42,560 nucleotides of DNA from an uncultured Saprospirales bacterium (GTDB taxonomy: Bacteria; Bacteroidota; Bacteroidia; Chitinophagales; Saprospiraceae). The stretch is from positions 1-42,560 of the forward strand of contig CALMIR010000030.1 in the NCBI GenBank assembly GCA_937864265.1. The letters run 5' to 3'. Below the pieces are notes generated by a model. That model was not told where the DNA came from. It saw only the letters and a program-made list of their open reading frames with translations, and searched no databases. The translations under genes and the position numbers were made by a program. Positions 27,068-34,707 of the stretch are shown one piece after another; the first letter of the stretch is position 1, and each line of letters starts with the position of its first letter.

Positions 27068-27409
27068 ATGACTGAGCCTACTTTCCATGTTTCACTAGCC
27101 GAAGCGCTAGAAAAAGTCAAAACCAACGCCGCGCCATTCATACCGCTTTTTGAACACGGCAGCCTATACGTTGAAATGTATCAGCCCGATAAAATAGACC
27201 ATCAACAACCCCACACCCGCGATGAGGTGTATGTAATCGCAGCGGGAGGTGGGACTTTTTTATACGAAAACCAGGCGATTGCTTTTGAAAAAGGGGATTT
27301 TCTTTTTGTCCCGGCGGGCGTCGTTCATCGCTTTGTGGATTTTACAGCCGATTTTGCAACCTGGGTGCTGTTTTATGGGCCGGAAGGGGGAGAGAAGGAG
27401 GGGGGGTAG
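27068..27409 (+). CDS. Small single-domain cupin protein
   Basis: A 113-residue protein from ATG 27068 (MTEPTFHVSLAEAL). The cupin metal motifs are visible: HQQPHTRDEVYVIAAGGG (HxxxxDExxxV/I type) and later GDFLFVPAGVVHRFVDF, with His as the last ligand. Single-domain cupins bind metal and range from isomerases to storage or sensing proteins, so no reaction is assigned. The sequence ends GPEGGEKEGG. The final G of the TAG stop codon is also the first G of the GC-rich repeat at 27409-27556, an unusual junction. Confidence 0.85.
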   Translation: MTEPTFHVSLAEALEKVKTNAAPFIPLFEHGSLYVEMYQPDKIDHQQPHTRDEVYVIAAGGGTFLYENQAIAFEKGDFLFVPAGVVHRFVDFTADFATWVLFYGPEGGEKEGG

Positions 27410-27556
27410 TTTCTGGTTTTTTACCCGGCTGATCCCGCGAAAAACGCGGGAGAGGACGGGCAAGCAGAGCTAGAGCTAGGCTTTGTTTCTGGTTTCCCTT
27501 GCCACGTCCGATCCAACTGAGGCCGATACGCTTCAGCTGGATCGGACGGAGGCAAG
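27409..27556. repeat. GC-rich modular hairpin repeat in the cupin/M23 convergent gap
   Basis: The first part (27409-27492) is an inverted copy of the module at 3549-3790, bounded by GTTTCTGG at both ends, with a perfect hairpin TCCCGCG-AAAAA-CGCGGGA at 27433-27451. The second part is another strong hairpin at 27498-27556 (CTTGCCACGTCCGATCC pairing with GGATCGGACGGAGGCAAG, continuing inward). It fills the gap between convergent genes and probably terminates transcription on both strands. Confidence 0.85.
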
Positions 27557-27568
27557 TAAGCTTGAAAC

Positions 27569-28471
27569 TTAAAACTTCACATAATCTTCCGGGTCAACGG
27601 GTTTTCCTTTGTGCCACAGCTCAAAATGCAGGTGCGGGCCATTCGACATGGTTCCCGTATTGCCGATGATGGCTACTGCTTCCCCAGCCTTTACAAAATC
27701 CCCGACTTCTTTCAGCAGTTCAGAGTTGTGTTTATAAAAAGTGATGATGTTGTTGCTGTGTTGGATGCCAATGGTATTACCTGTTTCCATCGTCCAATCG
27801 GCAAAAAAGATGTACCCATCCAGGGCCGATTTGATGGCTGTATTTTTAGGTGCCAGTATATCCACACCATAATGATTTTTATCTATCATGTAATGTGCGC
27901 TAATGGTCCCAGTTATAGGGGGTACAAAGAATATTTGTTCCAGAGGCACATCGCGTGGAGAAAAATTAGCTGTTTTGCTTTTTCGGGCTGCATCGCCCAC
28001 CTGTAGCAACTCTACTTCCTGCCGCAGCATTTCTTCCTGCTCTGAAACATCTACCCTGCTCTGAGTATCTTCTACAATATTCCAGTCGGCTTTTTCTACA
28101 TCGTCTTCCGTCTCTACATCCCCCACCAACATCCGACGTACCCGTTCTTCATATACCTGTCGGGCTTCTAGCTGATCTTCCAGTGTTTTTACCTGCCGAT
28201 AAAGCGACTCCACAGCTTCCCTGTTATCCCCGCCGTTGCCATAACCCGGTATGTAGCGCTTCAGTGGGGTATAAAAAATAGCCAACACCACCAGCAAAGC
28301 GCCCAATACTAAAATAGTACTCACGGCGGTGTAAACATTCATCAAAGTCAATTTGTAAGAACCTACTTCCTCGAACGTTTCGTTGTTCATGATAATCAGG
28401 CGGTAGGTATGCCTCATATTATCCTTAATCCTGCTCCAACGGCTGCCTTTGGTATCTTTTTCACCTGCCAT
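27569..28471 (-). CDS. M23 family metallopeptidase, membrane-anchored
   Basis: I choose ATG 28471 (MAGEKDTKGSRWSRI): an AAGGA site lies just upstream and the frame before it overlaps a candidate promoter at 28601-28608. The 300-residue protein has an N-terminal cytoplasmic stretch including a short motif RLIIMNNETFEEVGSYKLT common to Bacteroidota M23 proteins, a membrane segment near residues 48-70 (VYTAVSTILVLGALLVVLAI), a coiled-coil region (about 85-145) and a C-terminal lysostaphin-type domain with HYGVDILAPKNTAI (H-x(3)-D zinc site) and HLHFELWHKGKPVDP (HxH). It would cleave peptidoglycan cross-bridges. It is divergent from porW. Confidence 0.92.
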   Translation of the reverse strand: MAGEKDTKGSRWSRIKDNMRHTYRLIIMNNETFEEVGSYKLTLMNVYTAVSTILVLGALLVVLAIFYTPLKRYIPGYGNGGDNREAVESLYRQVKTLEDQLEARQVYEERVRRMLVGDVETEDDVEKADWNIVEDTQSRVDVSEQEEMLRQEVELLQVGDAARKSKTANFSPRDVPLEQIFFVPPITGTISAHYMIDKNHYGVDILAPKNTAIKSALDGYIFFADWTMETGNTIGIQHSNNIITFYKHNSELLKEVGDFVKAGEAVAIIGNTGTMSNGPHLHFELWHKGKPVDPEDYVKF

Positions 28472-28600
28472 CCCTTGTTCCTTTTGCCGCAATAACGAAA
28501 ATTGCTGTTTGAAGTATTTGAATAATAAAATAATTTTGCGCCTCTGCGTTAATAAAGAGGGTTCACTCAATAAATAACGCTTGTACAAAGTTTTGTGTGA

Positions 28601-28608
28601 CAAAAGTA
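28601..28608 (-). promoter_or_regulatory. Candidate -7 promoter box of the M23 gene
   Basis: TACTTTTG on the minus strand matches TAnnTTTG; transcription near 28594 would leave a ~120-nt leader before ATG 28471 and excludes the earlier ATG at 28639. Confidence 0.4.
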
Positions 28609-28657
28609 CGCTAAAAAGCGCAATTTCTTTTTTGATCACTATTAAAGGGATAGGATT

Positions 28658-31543
28658 TTGAGAAAATCAAACAAAATAGCACTCGGTTTAGGCATCGTTT
28701 TTCTGTTAGCGGCCTGTACAACAACCAAAAGTAGGAAGGATACTTCTGCATTGGGAGAGTTATACCACAATACAACAGCCCACTATAATGGCTATTTTAA
28801 TGCCAATGAATTGGTGCTGTTTAGTACCCTTACGCTGGAGGAACAACATGAGGACAATTACACCCAATTGCTGCCCATGTATCCCTTCATCATTTCGGAA
28901 AATGCCCAGTCTGTAACACCGGATATGGACTTGGCAGTCGAAAAAGTGGCCAAAGTGGTCAGCCTGCACCCGCAAAGCAAATGGTCAGACGATTGCTATC
29001 TCCTAGCGGGAAAAGCCCAGTTTATCAAACAGGATTACGAATCGGCTGAAGAGACTTTCCGTTACCTGGTCAATGAATATACGCCAGACCAACTGGACGA
29101 TAAAAAGGCAGCAGGCAATGCCCCACGTACCAAGCAGCAAAAAGAAAAGGAAAGGGCTAAAGTAAAAGCAGAGAAGGAGAAAGTGGCTAAGGCAAAGCGC
29201 AACGAGGCCAAAAAAGCCAAAAAAGCACGTGAAAAATACAACAAACAAGTACGCAAAAAGCGGAAAAAAGGCAAAACAGTACCGAAGCCTTCGATTTTAG
29301 AAAAAGCAACGGAAGAGGAAAAAGTGGAAGAGGTAGCGGAAGAAAAAGCGGAGGAAGCGCCTGAAAAAGAAGATAAGGACGATACCGGCGAAGATGGCTT
29401 CCTGAAGCATCGCCCTGCTTATCAAGAAGGCTTACTTTGGCTGTCTAAAACCCTGATCGAAAGGGATAATTACGATGCGGCACAAAGGTATATGAACCAA
29501 TTGCAGCGCCAACCTGGTATTTACAAGGATGTAAAAGCTGAATTGGCCGCCGTGCAAGCCTACTACTACATCCACCAAAAGAAATACGGCAACGCCATAC
29601 CTGCTCTTGATGAAGCCATCACCCTGGAAAAAGACAAAAAACGCAGGGCACGACTTTCTTATATTCAGGCTCAACTCTTTCAAATGCAGGGCAATACAGC
29701 TGCTGCCTTCGCTGCTTATCAGCGTACGCTAAAATCCAGTCCGAGCTACGAGATGGCTTTCAATTGTAAAATGAATATGGCACTCAATTCTGCCAGCAAC
29801 ACGGAAGCACGAGCCAATTTGGAAAAGCTGCTCAAAGATGAAAAAAACGAGCTTTTCAAAGATCAGATTTATTTTGCCTTGGCTCAGCTCGACTTACAAG
29901 CGGGCGATAAAGCCAATGCCATTGTCAACTTGCGCCAATCGCTGAAATACAGCCGCCAAAACCGCGCGCAGAAAGCAGAATCTTACCTCACTTTGGCCGA
30001 TCTCTACTATGAAGCCGAAGAATATGTCAATGCTAAAAATTACTACGACAGTACGCTGCAAGTATTGGCTGGATCGGACGAACGTCACCTGAAAATTACG
30101 CGGTTGAGTCAAAACTTGAAAGATATTGCTGTAAATATTGAAACCATCGAATTGCAAGACAGCCTTTTGGCTATCAGCGCGCTTTCAGAAGATGAACAAA
30201 AAGCACTGGCACTGGAAATACGGCAAAAAGAAGAAGCTGCCCGCTTAAAGCAAATAGCCGATGCCGCAGCTGCTCAAAATAAAGTAGGCGCAGCTGGGCC
30301 GCGCAGCGCAGCGCTGCCTGGACCGGCCCTTAAAAAAGAAAGCAATTTCTTCGCCTACGACGACCGGGCGGTAAAAAGGGGGGTCAAGGAATTTGCCCGC
30401 CGATGGGACAATCGCCCGCTGGAAGACAACTGGCGGCGATCCAATAAAAGTGCCTCCAATTACTTCGATGATGAGGTCACAGAACCAAAACCTAACACCG
30501 ACTTCTTGACGGAAGACGATTTGAGCAAGTACTTGAAAGATGTTCCCAAAACAGACGCTCAAATAGCTACTGCGCGCATCAAGCTGCAAGAAGCCATGCT
30601 GAAACTGGGTTCTCTCTACCGCGAACGATTGGAAAATTACCCCAAGGCCATCGCTGTACTCACTGAGCTAGACAACCGATTCCCTGGCAATAACTATGAA
30701 ATGGATGCCTGGTACCAACTTTATTTGTCGCATCTGGCCTTGAATCAAAGCAGTCAGGCTCAAGTTTATGCCGATAAAATCATATCCCAATACCCGAATT
30801 CTAAATATGCTCTGGTGATTCAGAACCCCAATTATGGGGATGAATTGGCCAAAGAAGAGCGCCAACTGAACGACTATTACGATGCTGCTTACGCCTCGTT
30901 CACCTCTGGCAACTACCGGGATGCTTATGATAAAAGTGTATCGGCTCGCCAAGTATTTGGAGCGGCTAATGTGTATCAGCCTAAATTCGCCTTGTTGGCA
31001 GCTATGTCCTCCGGCAATTTGGAAGGGAAAGAAGCTTATGTAAATGCGCTCAAAGAGGTCATTGCTAAATACCCCAATACCGATGAGCAGCGCCGCGCCC
31101 GGGAAATCCTTCGCTTATTGGGTGAAAACACGGCTAGCTTGCCCGGGGGTGCAGCTGAAGAATCGCAGCAATTCGTTATGAACGAAAGCCAGGTGCATTA
31201 CATGCTCATCTTGTTCGAAGATCCCAACGTTGACCTCAATGCCGCTAAAATTGATGTATCGGATTACAATGAAAAGTACCATAAAAATCAGCGCCTACGC
31301 ATATCCAATATTTTCCTCGGCGATGATCCTAAATCCAGGCTGCCACTATTGGTACTCCGCCGCTATAAAGATCAGGCAGAGGCCATGGATTATTACCAAG
31401 AGATAGCTAAAAATGCTGAGCAATATATTGATGACAGCATGCGCTATGAGGTATTCCCCGTCACACAGGATAATTACCGCCAGGTGTTAAAGGAAAAATC
31501 GCTGACCAATTACAAGCTTTGGTTCGAGGCTAATTATAAGTAA
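28658..31543 (+). CDS. porW: Type IX secretion lipoprotein PorW/SprE
   Basis: A 961-residue lipoprotein; the start is TTG at 28658 with AAAGGGA seven bases upstream. The signal is MRKSNKIALGLGIVFLLAAC, so the lipidated residue is Cys20. The start of the mature protein (LGELYHNTTAHYNGYFNANE) is the characteristic PorW/SprE opening, followed by TPR-type helical repeats (WSDDCYLLAGKAQFIKQDYE; WYQLYLSHLALNQSSQAQVYA). Residues about 165-255 are a strongly charged insertion, first Lys/Arg-rich, then Glu-rich. PorW/SprE is required for T9SS function and gliding in Bacteroidota. The two T9SS type B cargo genes in this window are natural clients. The stop codon is followed directly by GTTTCAGG of the GC-rich repeat. 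Confidence 0.92.
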   Translation: MRKSNKIALGLGIVFLLAACTTTKSRKDTSALGELYHNTTAHYNGYFNANELVLFSTLTLEEQHEDNYTQLLPMYPFIISENAQSVTPDMDLAVEKVAKVVSLHPQSKWSDDCYLLAGKAQFIKQDYESAEETFRYLVNEYTPDQLDDKKAAGNAPRTKQQKEKERAKVKAEKEKVAKAKRNEAKKAKKAREKYNKQVRKKRKKGKTVPKPSILEKATEEEKVEEVAEEKAEEAPEKEDKDDTGEDGFLKHRPAYQEGLLWLSKTLIERDNYDAAQRYMNQLQRQPGIYKDVKAELAAVQAYYYIHQKKYGNAIPALDEAITLEKDKKRRARLSYIQAQLFQMQGNTAAAFAAYQRTLKSSPSYEMAFNCKMNMALNSASNTEARANLEKLLKDEKNELFKDQIYFALAQLDLQAGDKANAIVNLRQSLKYSRQNRAQKAESYLTLADLYYEAEEYVNAKNYYDSTLQVLAGSDERHLKITRLSQNLKDIAVNIETIELQDSLLAISALSEDEQKALALEIRQKEEAARLKQIADAAAAQNKVGAAGPRSAALPGPALKKESNFFAYDDRAVKRGVKEFARRWDNRPLEDNWRRSNKSASNYFDDEVTEPKPNTDFLTEDDLSKYLKDVPKTDAQIATARIKLQEAMLKLGSLYRERLENYPKAIAVLTELDNRFPGNNYEMDAWYQLYLSHLALNQSSQAQVYADKIISQYPNSKYALVIQNPNYGDELAKEERQLNDYYDAAYASFTSGNYRDAYDKSVSARQVFGAANVYQPKFALLAAMSSGNLEGKEAYVNALKEVIAKYPNTDEQRRAREILRLLGENTASLPGGAAEESQQFVMNESQVHYMLILFEDPNVDLNAAKIDVSDYNEKYHKNQRLRISNIFLGDDPKSRLPLLVLRRYKDQAEAMDYYQEIAKNAEQYIDDSMRYEVFPVTQDNYRQVLKEKSLTNYKLWFEANYK

Positions 31544-31646
31544 GTTTCAGGTTTTCCTGCCCCCGTCCGATCCGGAGTCGTCCCGCCCGGATTGATCCGG
31601 CCGGGCGGGCGAATCCCGCTTTCGGCGGGAGGCGGGTGGTTTCAGG
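31544..31646. repeat. GC-rich hairpin element directly after porW
   Basis: Starts GTTTCAGG on the base after the porW TAA and ends with a second GTTTCAGG (31639-31646). It contains the hairpins CCCGCCCGG/CCGGGCGGG and CCCGC-TTTCG-GCGGG. Parts (CCTGCCCCCGTCCGATC; CCCGCTTTCGGCGGGAGGCGGG) match the spacer between the modules at 3625-3706 and the hairpin at 27.5 kb. Probable 3' UTR/terminator of porW. Confidence 0.8.
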
Positions 31647-31651
31647 ACAGG

Positions 31652-31795
31652 TCAGCTGCCGCCTTGCTCTTCCAGTACACGAAATATCCTGCCGTTGCAA
31701 TCAAAGGGTGTCTGGGCTAGCGCTGGAATGGACAATAAAAAAACACTTAATCCTGCAAATACGCCATATATAGGTTTGATCATTTGTAATAGCAT
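31652..31795 (-). pseudogene. N-terminal remnant of a secreted SprB-like protein (47 codons)
   Basis: The minus-strand frame encodes MLLQMIKPIYGVFAGLSVFL and then LSIPALAQ, a good signal peptide, followed by TPFDCNGRIFRVLEEQGGS and a TGA. The TPFDCNGR(I/F)F... opening is typical of the mature N-terminus of very large Saprospiraceae surface proteins, which continue for hundreds of residues. Here the frame stops within a few bases of the GC-rich repeat at 31544-31646, so the gene has probably been truncated by the repeat or an associated deletion. It could instead be a real short secreted peptide; I consider that less likely. Confidence 0.55.
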
Positions 31796-32062
31796 TTTAA
31801 TGCCATCCTTGCGCACAAACAAAAGGATAGATAGCTTCTAAAAAATATAACCGCATGTTGAAAAGGAAAGAGAATATTTAATATAATTTGTTAATTCTCT
31901 ATTATATTTATAGAAAATTTGGATTAAAAATGATATTTATAAGCGATTTGTAAAAAAACGGACGTTTTTAAAATAATATTTGGCCTTTTCGAGCCTATTT
32001 TAGGGTTAATCACCTATCGCCTATAGCTGTTTTTTTATCTGGAAACTTTCCACGCTTTTTCT
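31796..32062. other. AT-rich intergenic stretch
   Basis: No open frame, hairpin or repeat stands out. The sequence is very AT-rich from about 31850 to 32000. It would hold the promoter of the minus-strand remnant and upstream sequences of the Uma2 pair. Confidence 0.5.
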
Positions 32063-32070
32063 TATATTTG
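32063..32070 (+). promoter_or_regulatory. Candidate -7 promoter box of the Uma2 pair
   Basis: TATATTTG matches TAnnTTTG and lies 26 bases before the first Uma2 ATG, giving a ~19-nt leader. Confidence 0.5.
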
Positions 32071-32095
32071 TAGAAATTGTCAAAAACTTAATACC

Positions 32096-32671
32096 ATGCG
32101 CAACGGCGACACCACCAAACTGAAAAACATGAGCCTGGAAGCTTACATCGCTTTTGAGGAAAGGGCTGAAGTGCGCCATGAATTCAACAACGGTCAACTC
32201 ATCCCCATGCCAGGTACCACAGATAAACACAATGACATTTGCCTAAACTTAGCAATTATATTTAGGCATTTGCTTAAAGCATCTTCTTGCAAAGTATATA
32301 TGGAAAGCGTAAAAGTGCAAATTTCCCACCGAAAGCATTACACCTACCCAGACATCTTCGTTACCTGCGATGAACGCGATCAAGAAGATGCCTATATCAA
32401 ACGCTATCCACTAATTATTGTAGAAGTTGCCTCTCCATCTACCAAGGTTTATGACAAAACGGATAAGTTTTTAGATTACCGGAAAATCAAATCCCTGCGT
32501 CATTACCTCGTAGTTGACACGGAAAATGAACTGGTCGAATGCTATTCGCGAAAAAATGGCAATAGCTGGGTATCGGAGGTGTACTTTACCAACACGGATC
32601 TGATTGCCTTAGAAGCGCTTGGCATCAATTTGCCTATGTCTGCTATTTATGATCAAATTCAAACGCCATAA
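32096..32671 (+). CDS. Uma2 family endonuclease-like protein (first of two)
   Basis: A 191-residue protein of the Uma2/DUF820 family, which has a PD-(D/E)xK nuclease fold. The usual order is present: EVRHEFNNGQLIPMPG near the N-terminus, YPDIFVTC (catalytic Asp) near residue 85, then IIVEVASPSTKVYD with Glu and the family's S-P-S/T, and DKFLDYRKIKSLRHYLVV. Uma2 genes are very abundant in Cyanobacteria and many Saprospiria and often come in multiple copies; their biological role is not established. A good -7 box precedes it. Its TAA stop overlaps the likely start region of the second Uma2 gene. Confidence 0.88.
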   Translation: MRNGDTTKLKNMSLEAYIAFEERAEVRHEFNNGQLIPMPGTTDKHNDICLNLAIIFRHLLKASSCKVYMESVKVQISHRKHYTYPDIFVTCDERDQEDAYIKRYPLIIVEVASPSTKVYDKTDKFLDYRKIKSLRHYLVVDTENELVECYSRKNGNSWVSEVYFTNTDLIALEALGINLPMSAIYDQIQTP

Positions 32672-33267
32672 CAGCTCCCGCACTCACCCAACGTAAATAT
32701 TCCCTCGATGAATACCTGCTCCGGGAGGAAAAGGCAACGGAAAAACATTTTTTTGAAAATGGGAAAATCATCCCCATGCCAGGAGGTACTGCCAACCACA
32801 ATCTCATCGCTACCAATACGACAACGGCATTCAACATAGCCGTTCGACAGAAAAGGGAGAAATTCCTTGTATTTAACAGCGATATGAAAATCTGGATACC
32901 CCAACGCAGCACGGCCCTCTACCCCAATGCTTTGGTCATTGCCCAGGCACCGATGTTTTATAGCAATCGCAAAGACATCATCACCAACCCACTATTGATT
33001 GTTGAAGTTTTATCGCCGGCTACTGAGGACGAGGAATACGCCCGGGGCAGTAAATTCATTGACTACCGCACCATCCCAAGTTTTCAGGAATACTTGTTGC
33101 TGCGCCAAGATCAAGCCCTCGCCCACTTGGCTACCCGGCAAGGTGAAGATACCTGGCGTATGCGTGATTACACCGGATTGGAGGCATCCATTCCCTTGGA
33201 ATCAATAGGTTGTAGCATTCAAATGGCCGACTTGTATTATAATATTGATTTCGCGGCAGCGGAATAA
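32668..33267 (+). CDS. Uma2 family endonuclease-like protein (second), start at a non-standard ATA
   Basis: The open frame begins after a TGA at 32650-32652. The family's N-terminus (ALTQRKYSLDEYLLREE, then HFFENGKIIPMPGGTANHN) is fully encoded, but the first ATG (32776) falls inside it and would remove the ENGKIIPM strand. Codon 32668-32670 is ATA, within ATAA, where ATG overlapping the first gene's stop would be expected. Starting there gives 199 residues. Catalytic-type residues are YPNALVI and LLIVEVLSPATED; the usual PD Asp is Asn here (PNALV), which could affect activity. A CTG at 32716 is an alternative start. It is a divergent paralogue of the first gene, and its stop directly abuts the stop of the convergent EAD11-like gene. 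Confidence 0.75.
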   Translation: MTAPALTQRKYSLDEYLLREEKATEKHFFENGKIIPMPGGTANHNLIATNTTTAFNIAVRQKREKFLVFNSDMKIWIPQRSTALYPNALVIAQAPMFYSNRKDIITNPLLIVEVLSPATEDEEYARGSKFIDYRTIPSFQEYLLLRQDQALAHLATRQGEDTWRMRDYTGLEASIPLESIGCSIQMADLYYNIDFAAAE

Positions 33268-34071
33268 TCAGTCTTTATTCAGAGGTATTTCCGTTATTTT
33301 GCTTTCACTACCCCGTACCAGAAAATGAACATCCTTGGCTGCATTAGAAATACTAAAAAGCAGTTCCACCTCCTTGGTCTCGCCGGGTTGTACGCTAATC
33401 ACCGACAAGTCGCTCTCCGTACGGGTCGCATCCTCCCCTTCGCGCATCAAAAACAGGTCGCTGAATAATTGTGCTTCGTGCCAACCTTCATGGACATTTT
33501 TCACAGCCAACCGGATAGTAAGGTATTGATGGGTAGGATCCTTTGCTTCCGCCGTGATTCCCCGAATCGTCAACTGACACCTGACGCCAAACGGAGGAAT
33601 TTGCATGTACCAACTACTCATGGTAGGTTTCCAATCTGCTGCCTTTTCCTTTGACTGTGCTGCTGTAGATGCTCCTTCTTCGACTGAAGCTGATGGGGTC
33701 TCTTTTTTATTAAAATAAATGGCGCCCAAGCTAATCCCCAGCAGACACACAATTAGGATGCCCAAGACGCGCCTATTGCGCTGCCTTTTTTTGAGCGATT
33801 TGCTAAAAAAAACCACCTGTACATCCATGTCATCTTCCGTTTCATCGTGGATGAAATCCAAAAGTGCGGCATTGATTTCGGTTAAGGCTTGTGGATTGGC
33901 GATGCCCAAACGCTCCTCTTTGCGCCATTGTTCGTAGCGCGCAGCCAATAGTACGATCTCTTTTTGTGTGCCAGCAGGAAATTGCTTGATGGCTTCAAGC
34001 AGCAATTCTATCGCCCGGCTGGTTTCTCCAGTGGCAATGGATTGTTTGATGACCTGAAAATTTGCTGCCAT
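33268..34071 (-). CDS. EAD11-like domain membrane protein
   Basis: A 267-residue single-pass protein. Residues 5-75 (IKQSIATGETSRAIELLLEA, then KEIVLLAARYEQWRKEERLG and LTEINAALLDFI) match the pattern of the effector-associated domain EAD11, a small helical adaptor seen in predicted bacterial conflict and signalling systems. A basic stretch KSLKKRQRNRR precedes a membrane helix at about 102-120 (VLGILIVCLLGISLGAIYF). The remaining ~145 residues lie outside and form a probable beta-sandwich, similar in style to DUF4352 (QYLTIRLAVKNVHEGWHEAQ; VSVQPGETKEVELLFSISNA). The expected partner with a matching EAD is not in the window. It converges on the Uma2 pair with no gap. Confidence 0.7.
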   Translation of the reverse strand: MAANFQVIKQSIATGETSRAIELLLEAIKQFPAGTQKEIVLLAARYEQWRKEERLGIANPQALTEINAALLDFIHDETEDDMDVQVVFFSKSLKKRQRNRRVLGILIVCLLGISLGAIYFNKKETPSASVEEGASTAAQSKEKAADWKPTMSSWYMQIPPFGVRCQLTIRGITAEAKDPTHQYLTIRLAVKNVHEGWHEAQLFSDLFLMREGEDATRTESDLSVISVQPGETKEVELLFSISNAAKDVHFLVRGSESKITEIPLNKD

Positions 34072-34144
34072 AATAAGGTAGTATTGCGGTTTAAATCCTA
34101 CAAACTTCCATCCACATCCCCGATTTTATAGCTAAATTGATGAC

Positions 34145-34684
34145 CTACTCCTCACCTGCCCCTTCCAACAGCCAGCCTACGTACACTATTTTCCATTCGC
34201 CATTGTGTTTTTCCAAGATACGGGTTTCGCGGCTCAAGCCAGGCATATCCATCAGGGAGTCGCCTGTATCTTCGCCATACTGATCAAAGGTGAGCCAAGC
34301 TACATCCTGGAAAATTCGCAGGTTAATATTTTCTCTTCTTACTTTGTTTGCCGTTGGGTTGGGTTCCGGACTTTCTTCCATGTGTGCCTTTGTACGGGCA
34401 CTGCGTTCTTCCCAGCCACTAACTACCGTCACACCGCCAGCCTGCCACCAACCCAAGGTTCTGATATAGGGTTCATGGGCCCAATAGGAGGCAAACTTTT
34501 CAAAGTCTTTGTTCCAAAAAGCTTCCGATTCGCCATCAATGACTTTCATAATGGCCTCTTTTTCGCCTTCATAGTCGATCGCAGGTGGATTGGTCGGTAT
34601 ATCTGCCTCTGGCGAACTTGAAGGCTGACAGGAAGCCAAAAATAAAACCAAGCCGAAGCCATAGACAAAGAAAATGGGTTTCAT
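34145..34684 (-). CDS. NTF2-like (SnoaL/DUF4440-type) lipoprotein
   Basis: The N-terminus MKPIFFVYGFGLVLFLASC is a lipoprotein signal with Cys19. The mature part has the NTF2-like fold pattern: a first helix EGEKEAIMKVIDGESEAFWN, then FEKFASYWAHEPYIRT, strand NLRIFQDVAWLTFDQYG, and the closing ETRILEKHNGEWKIVYVGWL, as in SnoaL-like/DUF4440 proteins. No catalytic function can be read. It starts 23 bp after the vanadium-peroxidase-like gene on the same strand, so the two are probably an operon and both lipoproteins. Confidence 0.8.
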   Translation of the reverse strand: MKPIFFVYGFGLVLFLASCQPSSSPEADIPTNPPAIDYEGEKEAIMKVIDGESEAFWNKDFEKFASYWAHEPYIRTLGWWQAGGVTVVSGWEERSARTKAHMEESPEPNPTANKVRRENINLRIFQDVAWLTFDQYGEDTGDSLMDMPGLSRETRILEKHNGEWKIVYVGWLLEGAGEE

Positions 34685-34707
34685 GGTATGATATATTTAT
34701 TAGGTAT

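Noticed and set aside
28472-28639. Longer M23 protein starting at ATG 28639
   Set aside because: The extra 56 residues overlap a candidate promoter and do not look like the family's N-terminus; ATG 28471 has an AAGGA site.
31796-32062. Possible origin or AT-rich regulatory region
   Set aside because: AT-rich only; no DnaA-box clusters, iterons or other specific signals were seen.
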